Of a DNA stretch of 6,289 bases, positions 4,779 through 6,289 are shown one piece after another (the first letter of the stretch is position 1; each line of letters starts with the position of its first letter). Source of the DNA: Candidatus Omnitrophota bacterium (GTDB lineage: Bacteria > Omnitrophota > Gorgyraeia > Duberdicusellales > Duberdicusellaceae); NCBI GenBank assembly GCA_015486615.1, contig WFRI01000076.1:1-6289 (forward strand). Direction: 5' to 3'. The translations under genes were made by a program, and so were the position numbers. The notes beneath the pieces were generated by a model. It was not told where the DNA came from, searched no databases, and saw only the letters and a program-made list of their open reading frames with translations.

Positions 4779-6289
4779 TCTGCATACCTGCGTTTAGCAA
4801 TATGAAGCACTTTTCCCATTATTAAGTCAATTTCCTCCCATGATAGATTTAATTCTGGGTGGTCACGCAGATAATCCTCAAGTTCATTCAATATAGCATT
4901 TTGCACATCCTGTTTAAGACGCCAATCTACAACTTTATGTTTTAAAACAATTTCGTCAATGCCTATTCCAACACGGGCAGCAATGTCACGTTTTTTGCCA
5001 TCATTATCACTGTCTTTACCTATAACTTCATATACTACACCATAGAAAGCCTTTGCTACATCGTGGTCTTTTAAAATATCCGGAGTATCTTTATCTGTTC
5101 TTGTCCGGACGGATTCCATATATTCAACCACACTATTATAATATTGTGCTTCTGTTATGCGCTTTTGCCGATAATCTTCAATCGCCTTTTCAATAAGCTT
5201 TGAGAATTTCTCATAAAAAACCGGGTCCTCGTCAAACTTTTCTTCTATCGTCCTTTTTGTCCTATGGGCAATCATATCTGCCCGGGCAGCCTGCCCTTCA
5301 ACACGCATAACTTCCTTCTCGAAATTCTCCTTATCGAATATGTTTACCTGTTCGGTAATCTTTATAACTTCATCCGAGGTAACATATGTATCCAGCAACT
5401 TCTGTATTTTGGGTTCATATTCTTTATAATCTATTACTTCTGCATATCTTCTTTTAACTGAAGCGCGCAATTGCTGAAAAAATCTTAAATCGTCTTTATA
5501 TCTCTGTATCTGCTCTTCTGAATAGTCGTCATAGAAAGACGGCACTGATAGCGCAATGCTCAAGGTTTTGGAGTAAGCACACAACTTATCATAAAAACGA
5601 TCTCTCAGTTCCTCATCAAACAATAACTGTTCATATTCTTCTTCATCCTTTTTATTCTTTATCTCCTTAAAAACGTCCCATAATTCTGAATGTTTCTGCG
5701 TAAGCGTCTTAATTTCCTCTTTGACATTAGTCAGTGCCCCTGACAAATCATCCTCGTCAAACTCCGCCAATGCCTGATAAGCAGTAAGCGCTCTGTCCAA
5801 CTCTCCTAATATACCCTGGTAATCGATAATAAATCCGAAGTCTTTCCCATCATAAAGCCGGTTTACCCTCGCAACAGCCTGAAGCAATGTATGTTCTTTT
5901 AATGGCTTTGCGATATAAAGAATGGTATTTCTGGGAGCATCAAAGCCGGTTAAAAGTTTGTCCACTACTATAAGAATTTCAGGATGGTCAGAATTTTTGA
6001 ACGCAGATATTATTTCTTTGTTATACACTTTCTCGCTGCTGAAGCGTTCCATCATCTTTTTCCAAAAACGCTGGACTTCTTCAGAAGGTTCTGTATCAAC
6101 TTCATCATACCCCTCCCTTTCATCAGGAGGCGATATTATAACCTCAGAAGTCACCAGCCCTATTTCATCAAGGAACCTTTTAAATTTTAAAGCATCCACC
6201 TTTCTTGCAGTAGCAAGTTGTGCCTTGAAAGGTGTCCCCTTCCAGTTATCGTAATAATGTTTACTGATATCATAAGCAATCATATAAAT
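4775..6289 (-). CDS. hsdR: Type I restriction endonuclease subunit R (HsdR), C-terminal part, 5' end outside window
   Basis: The frame is open to the right edge (Ile-Tyr precede the first visible Met at 6283), so the N-terminal nuclease domain and first helicase domain lie outside. The visible 504 residues carry the end of the ATP-driven DNA translocase and the helical C-terminal region. Counting from that Met: FKAQLATARK near 19-28, ISPPDEREGYDEVD near 50-63, helicase motif V LLTGFDAP at 110-117, motif VI QAVARVNR at 135-142, and the family signature DYQGI at 154-158. The rest is acidic, helix-rich and probably contacts the HsdM/HsdS core. In a type I system HsdR cuts unmethylated DNA after translocation. 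No frameshift or stop is seen in this part. The presence of HsdM and HsdS further upstream is inferred only. Confidence 0.93.
   Translation of the reverse strand: MYMIAYDISKHYYDNWKGTPFKAQLATARKVDALKFKRFLDEIGLVTSEVIISPPDEREGYDEVDTEPSEEVQRFWKKMMERFSSEKVYNKEIISAFKNSDHPEILIVVDKLLTGFDAPRNTILYIAKPLKEHTLLQAVARVNRLYDGKDFGFIIDYQGILGELDRALTAYQALAEFDEDDLSGALTNVKEEIKTLTQKHSELWDVFKEIKNKKDEEEYEQLLFDEELRDRFYDKLCAYSKTLSIALSVPSFYDDYSEEQIQRYKDDLRFFQQLRASVKRRYAEVIDYKEYEPKIQKLLDTYVTSDEVIKITEQVNIFDKENFEKEVMRVEGQAARADMIAHRTKRTIEEKFDEDPVFYEKFSKLIEKAIEDYRQKRITEAQYYNSVVEYMESVRTRTDKDTPDILKDHDVAKAFYGVVYEVIGKDSDNDGKKRDIAARVGIGIDEIVLKHKVVDWRLKQDVQNAILNELEDYLRDHPELNLSWEEIDLIMGKVLHIAKRRYAE

Noticed and set aside
5922..6254. 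Plus-strand open frames opposite hsdR, including a 110-codon one
   Set aside because: Serine/leucine-rich shadows of the HsdR helicase region; motifs V and VI on the minus strand settle the coding frame. The frame at 5264-5461 is a similar shadow.

Overview
The window looks bacterial: dense genes, all on the minus strand, with short overlaps and compact promoters. It is probably a chromosomal piece of an uncultivated lineage. Moderate-to-low GC, scattered short palindromes and filler-like short tandem repeats would suit Omnitrophota-like groundwater bacteria, but that placement is a weak inference; no rRNA or marker gene supports it.

Layout, in transcription order (right to left): (1) the C-terminal half of a type I restriction enzyme motor subunit (HsdR), cut by the right edge, overlaps by four bases (ATGA) a YgjP/DUF45-family zinc metallopeptidase. 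(2) A 278-base spacer holds a mosaic of short tandem repeats and the ribBA promoter. (3) ribBA encodes the bifunctional riboflavin-biosynthesis enzyme. (4) A 134-base spacer has a well-formed sigma-70-type promoter and a stem-loop. (5) A PlsC-type acyltransferase overlaps by 11 bases a 502-residue fusion: an N-terminal SRPBCC lipid-binding-like domain joined to a full-length domain related to cyanobacterial long-chain acyl-ACP reductase (AAR). (6) Beyond 81 noncoding bases, an unrecognised reading frame runs off the left edge; a cluster of three GC-rich palindromes lies inside its 5' part.

The most interesting item is the SRPBCC-AAR fusion. Aligned from memory to Synechococcus AAR it matches from the FGLIGH start to the HGF-P end, but the catalytic cysteine (Cys294 of AAR) is alanine and the GxxGxxG nucleotide-binding glycines are degraded. 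It is therefore probably not a normal acyl-ACP reductase. Being translationally coupled to an acyltransferase, it may instead bind or present acyl groups in lipid synthesis. The restriction part (positions above about 4068) is clearly more AT-rich than the lipid operon, as expected for a defence module acquired separately.
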